Source: Enteropsectra breve
Lineage: Eukaryota; Microsporidia
DNA: 55,909 nt
Assembly (NCBI GenBank): GCA_024243835.1
Contig: JALPMN010000636.1
Location: forward strand, 1-55,909
Direction of reading: 5' to 3'
The translations under genes were made by a program, and so were the position numbers. Shown here piece by piece: positions 20,224 through 29,331 of this stretch (its first letter is position 1; the number at the start of each line of letters is the position of its first letter). The notes under the pieces were generated by a model that was not told where the DNA came from, did not search any database, and was given only the letters and a program-made list of their open reading frames with translations.

Positions 20224-20733
20224 ATGAAAGAAGAGAGCTTAAGGAGCCCGTCTGTGTATACAATACCTGAAATATCTAAGTATCCAATATTAAAATTTCC
20301 CCTTGTTCAAAGATGCATTGTTAACTTAAAAATATTTGCCCATATGAAAACGAGTAAGCTTGAGGCGAGCATGCTCCTAGCAGCAATAGCTTTCGTTTCG
20401 ATGTTTTTCCTATTTAAAGAGGCACAAGAGAATTTCCTGATGCAAAGAAGAATAAATAAACTAAAGCAAACCTATAATGAGAACCTGCTGGAAAATAACA
20501 AAGAAGCAGAATATTATAGAAAGACAAAAATAGCCATAAACAACTTTCATATTGTTCGAAAAATGAATAGCTGTGACGATATAAGACAGTGCATGGCTAG
20601 TGAGTTTAAGCAGGCTCCGGGCTCATTGCTTTTAAAGATATGGCCACGGCTAACACTTATTTTTAATACGATAATATATGTGCCGCTTTTACTAGCACCT
20701 GTCATGAAATGCATCAAAATCATATTTGCTTGA
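20224..20733 (+). CDS. Hypothetical two-TM membrane protein
   Basis: A 169-residue protein I do not recognise. Two hydrophobic segments stand out: SMLLAAIAFVSMFFLF near residue 50 and LIFNTIIYVPLLLAPVM near residue 150. Between them is a charged helical region (AQENFLMQRRINKLKQTYNE). Three cysteines lie close together in the connecting part (NSCDDIRQC). The ORF opens four codons earlier at a GTG; I take the first ATG. It could be an ER or plasma-membrane protein; no family match is apparent. Confidence 0.6.
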   Translation: MKEESLRSPSVYTIPEISKYPILKFPLVQRCIVNLKIFAHMKTSKLEASMLLAAIAFVSMFFLFKEAQENFLMQRRINKLKQTYNENLLENNKEAEYYRKTKIAINNFHIVRKMNSCDDIRQCMASEFKQAPGSLLLKIWPRLTLIFNTIIYVPLLLAPVMKCIKIIFA

Positions 20734-21066
20734 TTGGAGATACACAGTCGAATAAACCCTCAAATACATGAGAGCAGATAGCAGCACGGGTCCTATGTGG
20801 TACCAATAAAACATGCAAGGCACCGTTTGAAAGGTATTCTGAGAATTCTTCAGATGGCCATTTTTCTAGTTTCAATATATGCAAAAAACTATTCATGACA
20901 ATTATGCTTTTAAAGACACCATGAATTAGGTTGCTTGCGCTCCTCTGTCATAAGATGCCCTGTGCAGATGTCCATTCTCATACTTATTGTATAGCCATAG
21001 CGCAAATATTCCGTTTATAGTGGTTATTATCGAAAAGAAACGTGCTTTAAAAATATTTTCCCATCA
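20734..21066. other. Intergenic, nothing supported
   Basis: About 330 bp upstream of the Rab gene. The last bases hold the CCC signal; nothing else is seen. Confidence 0.5.
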
Positions 21067-21069
21067 CCC
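21067..21069 (+). promoter_or_regulatory. CCC immediately before the Rab ATG
   Basis: The sequence CCCATCACCC runs straight into the ATG at 21070, giving a leader of almost zero length if transcription starts at the CCC as in Encephalitozoon. Confidence 0.5.
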
Positions 21070-21669
21070 ATGAACAGCCTGGCATACGACGTTCTGGCAA
21101 AGATTATATTGATTGGGGACTCTGGTGTTGGCAAAACTTCAATCATGCGGATGTTTGTGGACTCCATGCACATGCCTGATGCAGCATCAACGATCGGTGT
21201 AGACTTCAAAATCAAGACAATTCAGCTCGGCGGTAAAAAAATAAAGTTGCAACTTTGGGACACTGCTGGGCAAGAAAAATTCAAAGCAATTGTGGGAAGC
21301 TACTATAGAGGTGCGCACGGGATACTATTGGTATTTGACTTAACAGACAGAAACAGTTTTTTGCATCTGAGTTCGTGGCTGAGTGAGATTACAGAAAGAG
21401 TTGATAAAAAGGAAGTTGAGGTTTTTGTGTTAGGAAACAAAACAGATCTTTCTGACCGGTGCAGCGTCTCTCAGGATGAAATAAATAAATTTATGGCTGA
21501 GCAGGATATTCCTCTTGCCAGTTATGTAGAAGTAAGCGCCAAAGACAATATTAATATCGCAAAGTGCTTTGAAGATCTTGTTACAGCCATTGTAAATAAA
21601 AACAAAGAACTATCATCCTCGATGAAGGAGCAAATTAAACATGCACCACGGCAGAAAAAGTGTTGCTAA
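21070..21669 (+). CDS. Rab-family small GTPase (Ypt1/Sec4 type)
   Basis: A 199-residue Rab. G-motifs are intact: P-loop GDSGVGKTS (16-24), switch-I Thr in STIGVDF (about 40), DTAGQE with catalytic Gln68, NKTD (123-126) and SAK (156-158). The C-terminus ends KKCC (Cys198, Cys199), the double geranylgeranylation site that anchors Rabs to membranes. The effector region STIGVDFKIKT suggests the Ypt1/Sec4/Rab8 branch acting in ER-Golgi or exocytic traffic; I cannot place it further by eye. WDTAGQEKF replaces the usual GQERF. It ends 83 bp from convergent PAM16. Confidence 0.93.
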   Translation: MNSLAYDVLAKIILIGDSGVGKTSIMRMFVDSMHMPDAASTIGVDFKIKTIQLGGKKIKLQLWDTAGQEKFKAIVGSYYRGAHGILLVFDLTDRNSFLHLSSWLSEITERVDKKEVEVFVLGNKTDLSDRCSVSQDEINKFMAEQDIPLASYVEVSAKDNINIAKCFEDLVTAIVNKNKELSSSMKEQIKHAPRQKKCC

Positions 21670-21752
21670 AATAGGGATCCCCACTAATTTAATAATTTTC
21701 TGGCCCAATTAAAGTATAACCATCAAGTTCTAATGGGAATTGCCTGTGTTTA

Positions 21753-22031
21753 CTACTTCTGCCTCACAATAAATTTATTTCTTTTTAGTGACAAAAAGGC
21801 ATTCTGAATTGCCTGCTGAACATATTGAGAGCCGCCGTTTTTGATTGAATTTATTTTGTATAGCTTTTCAAACTTGCTCTTTGCTGTATGGGTGTCATCC
21901 TGTGATCCCAGGTCGAGTATTTTCTCTGCCTCCTTAAGCTTGAGCTCTCGGGGAATCAAGCTTGGAAATATGCTCAAGCAGAGAGACTTTAGAAGCATCT
22001 CACCAATCTTTCTTATTGTCTTGGTTTGCAT
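21753..22031 (-). CDS. PAM16: Pam16/Tim16-like import motor subunit
   Basis: A 92-residue protein matching the Pam16 (Tim16, Magmas) J-like family: ELKLKEAEKILDLGSQ (family L-xx-EA-xx-IL), then KFEKLYKINSIKNGGSQYVQ, equivalent to the family's LF-xx-N...KGGSFYLQSK. Pam16 docks onto Pam18 at the inner-membrane translocase and tunes mtHsp70. Here the organelle should be the mitosome. The protein is shorter than yeast Pam16 (149) and lacks an obvious presequence. The ATG is directly preceded by CCC. The mtHsp70 partner is at 4916-6691. Confidence 0.78.
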   Translation of the reverse strand: MQTKTIRKIGEMLLKSLCLSIFPSLIPRELKLKEAEKILDLGSQDDTHTAKSKFEKLYKINSIKNGGSQYVQQAIQNAFLSLKRNKFIVRQK

Positions 22032-22471
22032 GGGTAGTATAGTACGTAAAAATATTTAAATGGCGATTTTATTTTTGAAGTTTGATACGGCAAGATCAGT
22101 ATAACACGTATGTGCTAAGTGCCTCTATCTGAGGTCATCCACATCTTAGCCAAATGAATTTAATGGAAGGCGCACATAGTACCCTCCACTTTTCATACCT
22201 ATAGTATCGGATATGCACACTTACAAAGTATATTCAAGGGTTTAAACTTTCGTTATCTTGAACTTTCATGAATAGATCTTTGAATTCCATATTTTTGTTC
22301 TCTTTTAAAAACTTACAACATAAAATACTGCAGTGGATAAAAGGTATTTTTAACTAGTATTTAAAACACAACATCATATACAGGGGCATTCATACTCTAT
22401 TGAAAGTATATTTCAATAGAGTAAAATGTGAACTCGTTATACGAAACAACAATTCATATGCTTAACTAATT
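22032..22471. other. Intergenic with a short hairpin
   Basis: About 440 bp between the PP1 stop and the PAM16 start, both on the minus strand. It contains the dyad at 22393-22423 and nothing else I can support. Confidence 0.55.
22393..22423. repeat. 13-bp perfect inverted repeat, 5-nt loop
   Basis: TACTCTATTGAAA (22393-22405) and its exact complement (22411-22423) flank GTATA, about 50 bp past the PP1 stop codon. It could form an mRNA 3'-end hairpin or be a protein-binding dyad. Confidence 0.7.
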
Positions 22472-23410
22472 TTATTTTTTGCTCATGTTGGTGGTAAATT
22501 TATTTTTATAGGGCGAAGTTTCATTCGGTGTCAGGAGCTGGAAGCTGCAGCACAAATTTGTATCAACATTCATAATTGCTCCGGAATTATCAAACTCTCC
22601 ACAATAATTTGGGGCACTGAAAATCGTCACAAGTCCTTTATCCGCAAAAAATTCGTAGCCGTCCTCAACAACTTGGTGCGCCCTGCAGATAAGATCGATA
22701 TTTGTTCTGTTCAAAAATTCATCGACTACGTTTGATCCAAAGGTGACGGAAACACCTCGGTCATTTTCTCCCCATCCGTTGGTTGCCTTATCAGGATCGC
22801 TCCATAAAAGATCGCACAGCAGGCCACAGTCGGGGATATCAGTGGGCCTGCTGATTTGCCTAATCTGATCAATATTCCGCAGGTCAGGAGAAAGCCCACC
22901 ATGCATACACAAAATTCTGCTGTCTATGAGGGCCGCTATCGGCAGCCAATCAAAACATTCGGTAAAGATCTTCCAAAGATGCACAGAGTATCGGCGCTTG
23001 CATTCGTCATAGAATCCATATATCCGATTGATATTGGCACACTCGTGATTGCCCCGCAGCAAGAAAAAGTTGTTAGGGTATTTTATTTTATATGCGAGAA
23101 GAAGCGAGATGCATTCCAAGCTCTGCTTGCCGCGATCAACATAGTCTCCAAGAAACAGGTAGTTCGATGCGGGCGGGAAGAATCCAAACTCAAAAAGCGA
23201 AAGGAGATCAGAGTACTGCCCGTGAATGTCGCCACATATTTTAAGTGGGGCCTTTACCTCGAGCAGGACGGGCTGGTTTTGAAATACTTTCTGCGCCTCT
23301 TTGCAAAGATAAACGATCTCCTGCTCGCTCAGATTCACGGTTTTGTTTGCCTTGTTGCGCACTGCCAGCAACTTACCAATTATTTTATCTACATTTGGCG
23401 CTTCAACCAT
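22472..23410 (-). CDS. GLC7: Serine/threonine phosphatase PP1 catalytic subunit
   Basis: A 312-residue PP1-type phosphatase, started at the Met that gives the family N-terminus [15 protein letters not shown]. The frame is open a further 55 codons upstream, but only to a TTG. Metal-binding motifs are intact: GDIHGQ (60-65), GDYVDRG (88-94), RGNHE (119-123), and the LWSDPD and [10 protein letters not shown] segments that distinguish PP1 from PP2A and calcineurin. It should act in cell-cycle exit, chromosome segregation and glycogen control with regulatory partners. The family's SVTFGAEVV is SVTFGSNVV here, and LWKTFTDCF is LWKIFTECF; both are conservative. AAAATTTTAC lies upstream of the ATG. 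Confidence 0.94.
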   Translation of the reverse strand: MVEAPNVDKIIGKLLAVRNKANKTVNLSEQEIVYLCKEAQKVFQNQPVLLEVKAPLKICGDIHGQYSDLLSLFEFGFFPPASNYLFLGDYVDRGKQSLECISLLLAYKIKYPNNFFLLRGNHECANINRIYGFYDECKRRYSVHLWKIFTECFDWLPIAALIDSRILCMHGGLSPDLRNIDQIRQISRPTDIPDCGLLCDLLWSDPDKATNGWGENDRGVSVTFGSNVVDEFLNRTNIDLICRAHQVVEDGYEFFADKGLVTIFSAPNYCGEFDNSGAIMNVDTNLCCSFQLLTPNETSPYKNKFTTNMSKK

Positions 23411-24006
23411 TCTATTAAGGATGTTTTGTGTAAAATTTTTATTTTCAAAATACAGATGCCAGTGCATGCATTTGAAAAAGCAGATAAACCATGCAGAGCG
23501 TACTAAACTACGCAGCGTTGCAAACATATATTCCGCCAAGACATATTCTTTTTCTATTATTTTATGATCAAACAAAATAAAAATAAGTTACTTTAATTTT
23601 CTTCATTTAATTAAAGTGTTCTGGCCCAAAGTAACTGGATTTCTGCCACACCTTTAAATGTTTTAAGAGAGCAACGTTTATTCATGGCAAGTGTATATAA
23701 ACGTAGCAATTTTGTTGAATAATGCGTCATCTTAATTAAATTTCTATTAAACATTCTTTTTGCCAGAAGGGTGTTTTTGATTCATTTACATAAAAAATTG
23801 CCTTCATTCTAAAAATACCTCTGTTGTAGCGTTAAGAATCGACCATAAAAGCATATTAAAGAATAGCGTCTTTTCTCAGCCTAGAAGCATTTTCGAAATA
23901 CACGATATAAGGCCTATCATATCTACGTATCCAATGCTCTACATATGTATTTCAATTTCAGAACAGACAAGAATCTTCATGAAAATAAAGATTCAAGAGC
24001 CCTCAG
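23411..24006. other. Intergenic, divergent region
   Basis: About 600 bp between divergent PP1 and SSL1. It contains the TTG-opened upstream extension of the PP1 frame, which I regard as non-coding. CCC at 24000-24002 is the SSL1 signal. Confidence 0.5.
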
Positions 24007-25020
24007 ATGGAAAATAAATTTTCTTGGACCTCAGAGTATAAGCGTGCATGGGAAACAGAAGCACATGCTAATAAAGAGCTTGGTGTGGTCGATAGTGTGG
24101 AGGAATCTAGAGATCTTCTCCTGGTATTGAGAAAAATGGTCGTCGTTGTGGATTTTTCCGAATCAATTGAAAAAACTGACTACTTTTCCAATATAAGAAC
24201 CAAAATATATCACTCTTTGCAGAAAAGCATCGAAAGTTTCTATACGCGCAACCCACTGTCGACGATTGCGCTCCTCTCTTTTGCAGAGACCTGCCTTAAA
24301 TACGCGGAGGCCTGCAAGGATGTATCGAGCATCTTTAACTCTGTTGGCCAGGGCTCTTTCTGCTTGAGCAACTGCCTTGCGACTGTTCTTTCAAAATTTA
24401 AAAGTAAAAGCTCTCCCACAGATTGCTTAATTATAACAGCCTCAGTGAAAACCATTGATCAGCAAGAATACAGTGAGCTAATCAAGGAACTTAAAATCAG
24501 CAGCATAAGAATTCATTTTATTTCAATTTCAGGAGATGTGGACCTTTATAAACGAATTTCCCATATGACAGGTGGCATCTACAGCATTCCAAGTTCAGAG
24601 TCGCATTTTGAACAGATCTTGGACAGTTTTATGTATCCACGCACTCTCTGCGAAGGCAGAATATTTCTCTACAGAATTGGCTTTTATCGCTGCCACGAAG
24701 AGCATGGGCTGTGTGTATGCCATACGAAATTCTCCAATAGACTGGCCGAGTGCCCCTCATGCAAGGCATTAGTATGCCGATCCAGCAAAAGCTGCCCCGT
24801 CTGCAAGCAAACGCTGGGCTCTCTGATTGATGTGTGTTTGGCACAGCACTATATCAACAGGCCCGTCTTTAATACGATGGAGTCTACAGAAAGATGCAGG
24901 CTTTGTGCTAAAAATGAATGCTCTTATTCGTGCAGTGGGTGCAGTTCTGCAGTTTGTAATAATTGCGAGGCTTTTTTGCACGCTAGCCTCGGTTTCTGTA
25001 TATTTTGCAATGCTTCATGA
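24007..25020 (+). CDS. SSL1: TFIIH subunit Ssl1 (p44)
   Basis: A 337-residue Ssl1/GTF2H2 homologue. The N-terminus has the family signature FSWTSEYKRAWET, followed by a von Willebrand A domain (MVVVVDFSESIEKTD with its DxSxS-like site, residues about 44-215), then cysteine-rich zinc modules (LAECPSCKALVCRSSKSCPVC and a C-terminal RCRLC...CSGCSSAVCNNC block). Ssl1 supports the XPD helicase within TFIIH in transcription initiation and nucleotide excision repair. Yeast Ssl1 is 461 residues; linkers are trimmed. The CCC signal at 24000-24002 lies four bases before the ATG. Confidence 0.93.
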   Translation: MENKFSWTSEYKRAWETEAHANKELGVVDSVEESRDLLLVLRKMVVVVDFSESIEKTDYFSNIRTKIYHSLQKSIESFYTRNPLSTIALLSFAETCLKYAEACKDVSSIFNSVGQGSFCLSNCLATVLSKFKSKSSPTDCLIITASVKTIDQQEYSELIKELKISSIRIHFISISGDVDLYKRISHMTGGIYSIPSSESHFEQILDSFMYPRTLCEGRIFLYRIGFYRCHEEHGLCVCHTKFSNRLAECPSCKALVCRSSKSCPVCKQTLGSLIDVCLAQHYINRPVFNTMESTERCRLCAKNECSYSCSGCSSAVCNNCEAFLHASLGFCIFCNAS

Positions 25021-26170
25021 TATTCCATGAATTTTCAGAATTGGTTTTTAGGCGAGAAACGAGTCTGATCAGATGACTACTAGTATATTAAGCACCCGAA
25101 GTGCTGCCCTAAATATCAATTAAATCATCATTGGAGAGTAGTCCTCACATCTTACTATTCCGGAAGCGGGCACATGATACTCTAGCAAAATGATTGTGAG
25201 AATTGGAATGCATACATCTGCATTGCACACTTATCTTACAGACAGGCCTAATATTTTAAAATTATTAGCATAATGAGTTAATTGCATCATCATTATTTTA
25301 GTTTTTGCACCATCGTTGTTTAATAGCCATTAAATTACTTTAGGCCTCTTTTATAAAATATCAGTAATGCGTAAAGCCTACTGATAAAATATTATAGAAG
25401 TACGAAAAGCTGCACACATTATGTTTTTGCGTTTCATTAAGTCTTTATTCTTTCGACCAAGCTTGTTAATGCCATAACAGAGCTATTTACAACCATAACC
25501 ATCTAAACTGTAGATGTGAAAGCAGGCATAGCGTTTTCTTCTTTGGTAAGATAATAATAAGGCAATAAAAACGAATTCTAACAAATATAAGCAAGCTACA
25601 CAATCAAATTGTGCAAGGAGAGGATGTTCTCATGATTAAAAAATTTACTTCTAATTGCCACAGGCTATATAACTTAAAGCGAATTCATTATAGGCTCGGT
25701 TCTCAGTTGAAAAATCCTATTATTCATACATAGATTGCTGGCCTTTTGGGTAAAGCCCAGTATAAATGTTTAAAATCTAATTATTATAACCGGTATTGTA
25801 TGTAGCTTTAGGGGCTGGCTTCGTCTTTTTTATGAACATGCTGTAGTTAACGAGCTACAAATAAAACTGAGCAAGATCATACATAATATAAATTTGTGAC
25901 TAGAATTTATATAGTCTCAGTTGCCTACAGAGCATATTGCATTAAATGCGCTAGCCGGCACCAGAGATCATTTCCGACTAGTATTTAGATTTGATTTTAA
26001 AACTGTATACTAGCGCGAGAAACTAGCTGTCTAGTGCTGTATTATTGTTGGCTCTTCTATAGTCTCCTCTATACATGAGAATGGACTCTTATTAAATAGC
26101 GTTAGAAGTGCTATGATGCATACACCGCCACAGTGTTATTTTGTTTTTGTAATTTTTTGTGTTTGTTTAC
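25021..26170. other. Intergenic, no supported gene
   Basis: About 1.15 kb of AT-rich DNA between SSL1 and the DHHC gene. I find no ORF with family signal, no tRNA, and no clear repeat. Confidence 0.55.
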
Positions 26171-27097
26171 ATGGAATGGAAAAAGTTTATCCATGGTGCG
26201 ATAAAACTATGCATTGTGTTTAGCTACCCACTGGCCGAGGTCTACGCATTTTTTGTATTTTGCGGAATATTTTGCCTGGAGGGCCAGTGGGTCCCCGATG
26301 CCGTGACTGTCGTGTTTTTCATCATTTATAACTACCTGGTTGCATTAAAAATAGTATACTACATGCAGATTTTTATAATAGAAGGCCACAGCACGCAGGA
26401 GATTTTTCCCTATAATGAAAACCGGGAGAGAGAGGAAGATTTCCACAATATTAATCCATTTGTAATCGACCAGATGCGTGCCAAGAGCTCTGAAAGGGCA
26501 CAGGTGTGCAGCATATGCAAAACGTACAAGCCGCCGAGAGCCCACCACTGCAATTCGTGCAATCGATGCTTCTTAAAGCTCGACCATCATTGTGCGGTTT
26601 TTGATCTTTGCATCGCATTCCACAACTACAAGTTCTTTTATCAGTTTCTCATTGCAAACACAATTGGAATAGTGTACTACATCGCAATTATTTTCATTGC
26701 GCTATTTAAAGATGCGGTTAACTACGATGCCAGTGTGAATTATATTATTTCTTTATCTGTATTTGGCATTATGCTTGCAATCAACACTTATTTTCTGGTG
26801 TATCATACCTGGCTCATTTCACACAACGAAACAAGCATCGAGAACAAAACGATTAACGCATATATGGAGGGCAACTACACTTTTCACCATGTTTTTCAGG
26901 AAGGCCCCATACGCACGTTTTCAAATTCTACAGATCGTGCAATACTTAATCCTTATAATTTGGGTGTGAAACAGAACTGGGCTGAGGTATTCGGGAAAGA
27001 AAAGACCGGATGGGTCCGCCCGCGCTTTACGTCGATCGGGAATGGAGTCTCTTTCAAAACTAATGAAAAGGAGGAAGGTGAAGATACCCTAGTGTGA
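26171..27097 (+). CDS. DHHC-type protein S-acyltransferase
   Basis: A 308-residue multispan membrane enzyme. Two N-terminal hydrophobic helices precede the cysteine-rich domain CSICKTYKPPRAHHCNSCNR, then CFLKLDHHC with the catalytic Cys. Two further hydrophobic helices follow (FLIANTIGIVYYIAIIFIALF and ISLSVFGIMLAINTYFLVY). It should palmitoylate membrane or trafficking proteins at the ER or Golgi. After DHHC the usual PWxNNCIG is AVFDLCIAF: the zinc-binding Cys and the following N-Y are kept, but P, W and both Asn are replaced. I trimmed the start from a GTG at 26159 to the ATG at 26171. Confidence 0.9.
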   Translation: MEWKKFIHGAIKLCIVFSYPLAEVYAFFVFCGIFCLEGQWVPDAVTVVFFIIYNYLVALKIVYYMQIFIIEGHSTQEIFPYNENREREEDFHNINPFVIDQMRAKSSERAQVCSICKTYKPPRAHHCNSCNRCFLKLDHHCAVFDLCIAFHNYKFFYQFLIANTIGIVYYIAIIFIALFKDAVNYDASVNYIISLSVFGIMLAINTYFLVYHTWLISHNETSIENKTINAYMEGNYTFHHVFQEGPIRTFSNSTDRAILNPYNLGVKQNWAEVFGKEKTGWVRPRFTSIGNGVSFKTNEKEEGEDTLV

Positions 27098-27731
27098 GCC
27101 AGAATATTTGTTATGTGATTATCAAAATCGGCATTTGCTTATTATTGTTGCCTGTATCAAAGTATATGTTGCAACAAAACTTAAATAGACGGCGAAGACT
27201 TTTTAGTAGGCCTTTTAATAAATTTAATTTTATTGGAACTTGCAACGTAGAGCCTAAATTTCAATGTTCGGCAACACTGGGTTTTTAAGAAGTTGTATTT
27301 CTAAATAAAAATAGAAAATACCTAGCCATACAGGATGAATCAAACACGCCCCATTCTTGCTTTACTAACGTCATACTGACATGTGCCTAAAATGCACGGA
27401 CGGCGAGCCTCTTATTTATGTTAAAGAATATTACATTCACACTTTACCATTGTAAAAGATTATAATAGCACCATTATTGTTGCCAAATCTGTGCGAAAAG
27501 CTTTAAAAAATATAAGTTTATTTTTACTATGATCTTCTCACTCCATGATAAAGAAATAAACTTTGGGATAAGGTCCCTCGTGTACCATATTGGCTTTGCA
27601 TCACGTCGGCTCTTTTTTATGTGTTGCCATAATTGTGTGAAAAAGCTACTTGCGGCCGGGTGATATTATAGCTTGACGCTGTATAAAAGCAAACGACTGT
27701 AAAAATGGCCAAAAGTCTATAAAAACATATA
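27098..27731. other. Intergenic with a decayed repeat
   Basis: About 630 bp between convergent genes. It contains the relic repeat at 27514-27628. Confidence 0.55.
27514..27628 (-). repeat. 115-bp relic repeat, copy A
   Basis: Aligns without net gaps to 48062-48176 at roughly 77% identity (my count). On the minus strand both copies read as related peptides containing AKP-x-WY-x-RDLIPK and later WSE-xx-IVKINL, with conservative changes. Stops and the absence of an ATG mean neither is a gene now. This looks like a decayed member of a multicopy protein family. Confidence 0.7.
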
Positions 27732-28136
27732 TTATTCTTTATTGCGAAAAAGAGCACAGAGATGCTGAAGTTGTGGAGAGGGCCCGAGATACCATCCTGA
27801 CGATTCCATTCCCTGGGGTGGCATTTCATTCCTCCCTAGAATAAAGGCTCTAGACATCAAGTCTTCTTTTTCAGCTTCATATCTTTCTCTATTTTCATGT
27901 TTTTCTAAAAGCTTTATTGTCCTCTCAAGCTCTGAAAGATCATTGTGCAGAGCTTTTACATTTTCAAAAATATAATTCTTGATCTGTGGTCTGACGCGGC
28001 TGGACATGCTGCATTCTCTTGCTAGCATTTCTGCCTTGTCAAGAGCTTTAAGCTCCTCAATGCTTATTTCTCCAGCTATATATCGTTCTATGCCGTTAAG
28101 CAGCATGCTGGCCTTTTCACTGTAAAACACGTTCAT
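27732..28136 (-). CDS. ISY1: Isy1-like spliceosome factor
   Basis: A 134-residue protein resembling Isy1 along its length. The N-terminal YSEKASMLLNGI parallels the family's N-EKA-xx-ML-xx-F. A central coiled region (RPQIKNYIFENVKALHNDLSE, then a charged helix) parallels KWRRQIIREISRKV...LNDEINKL. The end (ILGRNEMPP, GWYLGPSPQLQHLCALF) parallels LGGPDY...GYKYFGxAKxLPGVxELF. Isy1 belongs to the NTC-associated set that acts around the first catalytic step of splicing. Yeast Isy1 is 235 residues, so this is a stripped version. CCCCC lies three bases upstream of the ATG. A generic coiled-coil protein is the alternative. Confidence 0.68.
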   Translation of the reverse strand: MNVFYSEKASMLLNGIERYIAGEISIEELKALDKAEMLARECSMSSRVRPQIKNYIFENVKALHNDLSELERTIKLLEKHENRERYEAEKEDLMSRAFILGRNEMPPQGMESSGWYLGPSPQLQHLCALFRNKE

Positions 28137-28241
28137 CTCGGGGGATAGTTGAATCGAAATTAAAACCCTTTAAAGTAGGATATGCATGGTATTGCATAGC
28201 ATTTATGCTGAGCTATAGTTTCATGTTTAATTACACAAATA

Positions 28242-28542
28242 CCGGATTTTACCGAAAATAAGACCATGGTCTTATTTTTATGCCTTGAAAATTTTTTTAT
28301 TTGTTTTCTTTTGGGAATGGGGAGGAAGAAGAAATGAAAAATGTTTTTTTTAAATACTAAGATAGATGAAATGTAATAAATTCAATGCATTTAACACTAT
28401 TTGCAGCTTTTTAGTTATATTTTGTAAGCTTATATCATGATAATATTTCTGTGAAGGGGGGTGGTCATATTTTCTTTCCTTGAAAGTGAAAAATTTTTCA
28501 ATTTTGAGCTTTTTAGGGGGTCTTATTTTCGGTAGAATCCGG
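28242..28542. mobile_element. Tc1/mariner-type MITE
   Basis: A 301-bp block with 24-bp terminal inverted repeats (CCGGATTTTACCG... and its complement at 28519-28542, one mismatch), flanked on both sides by TA (28240-28241 and 28543-28544), the target duplication typical of Tc1/mariner/pogo elements. The left end is followed by a subterminal palindrome, ATAAGACCATGGTCTTAT. No coding capacity is visible. The end design (TIR plus subterminal palindrome with ATAAG) resembles the pogo relic at 33191-34054, but the TIR sequence differs. Confidence 0.8.
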
Positions 28543-29331
28543 TAAAACTGATAAAGGGTTGATTAAATATCCTATCTTACAATGATTATTGTCTTCTAGC
28601 TGTAACTGAACAGATAGTCTGTATATAGTAAATAAAGTGCACAGTGCTATTTATACACGTTTTTAAACTGAAACGATTAACACAAGTGATAAAGATGCTC
28701 GATGACAATTATAAAGCTATTACGTTTAATATCAAAAGAAAAATAGCCTTTTTATTTTAAAAGCACAAAATACTGTGGAATAACAATGGTCCGGATGAAA
28801 TTACAAACTCCATGCCGTCCTTTCCATGTGCACATGCAGAATACAACACCCACTAAGAAGCATTTGTGAGGAATATTTGTACATGAAATACTAAAAGAGT
28901 TTGTTTTCCCCTATGTTTAACAAAAAAATAAAATCTTTCTGGTTCTTTCATCATTGCTAATATAAAGAAAAGTTTTCTGTTGCTAAATTAAATCATTATC
29001 ACGAGAAGGTACCAATTTTTGATAAATAAAACTAGAACAAGCACACTACTCTTCAAAAGGGCCAGCTAACATAAAAAGAAAGCTGCAAGGCAAAGATACA
29101 AGGTGAGACTAAGTTTAAAAACAAAAATGAACCATTCTGCCAGCGATGAGATGAAAAGAATATTAAAACTCTCAAAACTGAAACAATTCTCATACGGTAT
29201 GCAATGCCTAATAAATGCCCCATGTAGAGTTTTAATATTCTTTTCATCTCAAGTAGCTTTTTAAAAATAATAATGTTTAAGAATAGCTTTCGGTTAGTGC
29301 TGCAAGAAATATGAAGTGAAGCAACGAGATT
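28543..29331. other. Intergenic with a long hairpin
   Basis: About 790 bp of AT-rich DNA between the MITE and CTP synthase. It contains the 26-bp perfect inverted repeat at 29147-29251 and no supported gene. Confidence 0.55.
29147..29251. repeat. 26-bp perfect inverted repeat with 53-nt loop
   Basis: The arm at 29147-29172 (TGAGATGAAAAGAATATTAA...) is the exact complement of 29226-29251. It lies 80 bp beyond the CTP synthase stop codon. It could be a small-RNA hairpin, a fold-back element remnant or a recent local inversion-duplication. No target duplication is obvious. Confidence 0.8.

Noticed and set aside
23411..23575. N-terminal extension of PP1
   Set aside because: It opens at TTG; the Met at 23410 gives the canonical PP1 N-terminus.
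27617..27829. Hydrophobic minus-strand frame overlapping the end of ISY1, first read as a SNARE membrane anchor by frameshift
   Set aside because: No SNARE motif precedes it, and the ISY1 C-terminus is already complete in its own frame.
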